Below, piece after piece: positions 22,452-24,195 of a stretch of 24,195 nucleotides of DNA. Made by a program: the position numbers and the translations under genes. The notes beneath the pieces were generated by a model. The model was not told where the DNA came from and searched no databases. It was given only the letters and a program-made list of their open reading frames with translations. The DNA comes from Calocera cornea HHB12733 (Eukaryota; Basidiomycota; Dacrymycetes; Dacrymycetales; Dacrymycetaceae): the NCBI GenBank assembly GCA_001632435.1, contig KV423985.1:133370-157564 (forward strand), read 5' to 3'. The stretch's first letter is position 1. Each line of letters starts with the position of its first letter.

Positions 22452-24195
22452 CTAATCGTCCATATCCTCGTCCTGACCTTCATAACCTTCGTCCGGGGGC
22501 TCGTGTTCCGCATGGGACGAATGATCATTGAGTAGATCATCGTCGAGCCTGTCGTCGCTCATATCTACATCCTCATATGCGTCATCATTGTGCTGGTGAG
22601 GAGGGGAGGCAGGAGCCGGGGCAGGTTGCAGCATCTATATGACCTTGTATGGAGTGATGGTCTTGCTGGCTTTGGCATCGCGCAAACCGGCATAGGAGAC
22701 ATGAGGCCAGATCTCTGCAGGAGGATGGTCGGGGAAGTCGTCCCGGAAGTTGTTGCCAAACTATCGGCAACGGACGACATTCTGGTAAAGAACCACGTCA
22801 GCCCCGGCGGATCGTGGCCCTCCCTCGTCGATGTGGAGAAGCAATACTGTAGAAGGGGTCAGCAGGTTGGCCTAGCAGTAGAAGACAAAGCTTAACTATT
22901 GCCGAAACAGTCATTGCAAATACACATGGAACGCCATGGCGAAAGCAGCACCCGGCGCGTATCCAAGGAAGGCAGACACAACGAATGCCTGTGCGAGGAA
23001 GTTTCGATCGATTGCATCCATAGCAAGCGCGAGGTCCCCAGGCAACCTAGAAAGAGGGTAAGCATACAGTTGGATGGGGTAGGCGCCACGTACAACGAAC
23101 GCAAATGGAAGTTCCGGGTCTTGGATGTACACAATCCAGTCTCGACGGATAACGTCAATCGTTGGGAATTTGCTGACATGATAGGTTTCGATATCCCAGA
23201 AGGGAAGAGTAAGGAGATGATAAGGAAAGGGTCGACTTGGATGGACGAACGCGCTTTGGACCGTGATGAGATGGCACATCACTGTCTGAACTTCAATCAG
23301 GATGAAGTTCGTCTTCAGCCAATTGATCGAGTTCTTGCTGCTGCCGCTTGAAGTGCTGGCGGTACCTGTAGTCGAATTCGCGCTGTTCCATATATAACAT
23401 GTTGGGTGAGGTTAAGAGTTCTCGGGAGAAATGGACAATGGGACGCTGGAGTTTTCATCCTCGAATGTGAATTCGTATACTGTGCAATAACACGCGTGGG
23501 ACATCCTCCGCATCGAAAGGGAGGTCGCATTCATCATGTTAAAAAGAGCACATCAAAGACATACTGGAGAATGGATCTCAGCAGTTTGGCGGCGGGTGAG
23601 GTGTAAGCAACGGTATAAGCATGATAAGCAGCAAAGAGGGGACCCTGTGAGAACAGGGGTGAGGCACAATGCTGAAGAACGAGAGGGGCAGAGCTCACAA
23701 GAATAGCTGAAGCGCGGGCCCACCACTCTTGAGCAGGCTCTTCCCATGGCCATCAGGATCCGGCTTGTGGTTGCATAACGGTTCTACGCAGGAAGCATAG
23801 AAATACCCGGAGAAGTAGTCTCGGTGGCTGAGGCCGGGATGACGGGGGTGGGGATGGTTGGCGCTGCCTCTCCTGCTGGGGCTGCCTCTCCTGAGCCTGC
23901 TGCTGTTGCTACAGCGGCCGGGGCGGCAGCGGAAGTTGCGGTTGCTGGAGCTGTGGGTAGTTGTTGTATACGGTAGCTTGATAGAAGGGTCGGCCGGTAG
24001 GAAGAAAGTTGTGCTGCTGATAGGGTAGGAAAGACGCGTGGCCTTGAGCTTGAGCTTGAGGTGGGGTGTGGCCGGACGATGAAGCTGGCTGGGATGCAAG
24101 CAAAGTACTGCTCCCGGAAGCCAGAAAGGCCAGCGGGACATGCTGCTACTTCGGCGTAGGTGAAACCAGAAGGTCGTGACGGCTGAGGCACCGGG
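22452..24195 (-). CDS. hypothetical Gln-rich protein, partial at right edge, structure uncertain
   Basis: I do not recognise it. Protein-like segments on the - strand, upstream to downstream: a Gln/Pro/Ser-rich part (about 24140-23830), EWWARASAILVSS with GPLFAAYHAYTVAY (to 23565), CYCTVYEFTFEDENS (23505-23445), a Ser/Thr linker into NWLKTNFILIEVQTV, a long segment containing WIVYIQDPELPF and FLGYAPGAAFAM (to 22926), and ANLLTPSTVLLLHIDEGG (22871-22644). An acidic C terminus (22592-22452) ends it. Likely introns are 23564-23506, 23444-23383, 22925-22872 and 22643-22593, and all have GT-AG ends. An in-frame TAG at 22763-22761 has no convincing intron to remove it, and the frame link around 23380 is unresolved. 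It may be a real gene with a missed intron, or a pseudogene. Confidence 0.4.

Noticed and set aside
22644..24195. Reassignment of TAG to glutamine
   Set aside because: The - strand island gene and the KDZ fragment end in TAG at expected positions, and SUB2 and the kinase show ordinary code use. Decay or missed introns explain the right-edge TAG codons better.

Overview
The window looks like genomic DNA of an Agaricomycete-type basidiomycete. The genes are packed with introns of about 46-57 nt with GT(A/G)NGT donors and CTNA-type branch points. One gene is a fungal group X hybrid histidine kinase, and there is a fragment of a KDZ-transposase-associated protein of the kind expanded in basidiomycetes. 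No prokaryotic operons, rRNA or convincing tRNA are visible.

Layout: 1-~120, a 54-bp tandem repeat at the left edge. 289-2325 (-), a hypothetical Pro/Gln-rich protein. 2693-11775 (-), a very large hybrid histidine kinase reconstructed here as 37 exons and 2420 residues: pseudokinase, P-loop ATPase, helical repeat region, GAF, HisKA, HATPase, receiver. 11776-13448, a gene-poor spacer. 13449-15505 (-), the DEAD-box mRNA export and splicing helicase SUB2 (8 exons, 444 residues). Both large models stay in frame through every splice junction and carry the expected family motifs across the junctions.

15.88-21.09 kb is a different kind of DNA. It is an island laced with the self-complementary motif GAACCGGTTC and variants, found in intergenic spacers, introns, 3' regions and even in frame in exons. 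It holds two convergent cysteine-motif genes of unknown function (16106-17845 + and 18631-20708 -). Between their 3' ends lies a near-perfect foldback with 174-bp arms, and on its right is a 59-bp tandem repeat. Directly beyond is a 5'-truncated KDZ-associated fragment (21167-21480 -). The island has the look of a mobile or transposon-derived unit, and both its genes show possible reading-frame breaks. It is the part of the window most likely to be undescribed.

21.5-22.45 kb has no gene that I can support, but it holds an eight-copy 16-bp repeat. 22452-24195 (-) is a hypothetical gene running off the right edge, with an uncertain exon structure and in-frame TAG codons.

The two recognisable host genes act in separate pathways: two-component (phosphorelay) stress signalling and nuclear mRNA export. 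Nothing here suggests that they are functionally linked. All exon models were made by eye from splice consensus plus protein-family expectation and have no transcript support.
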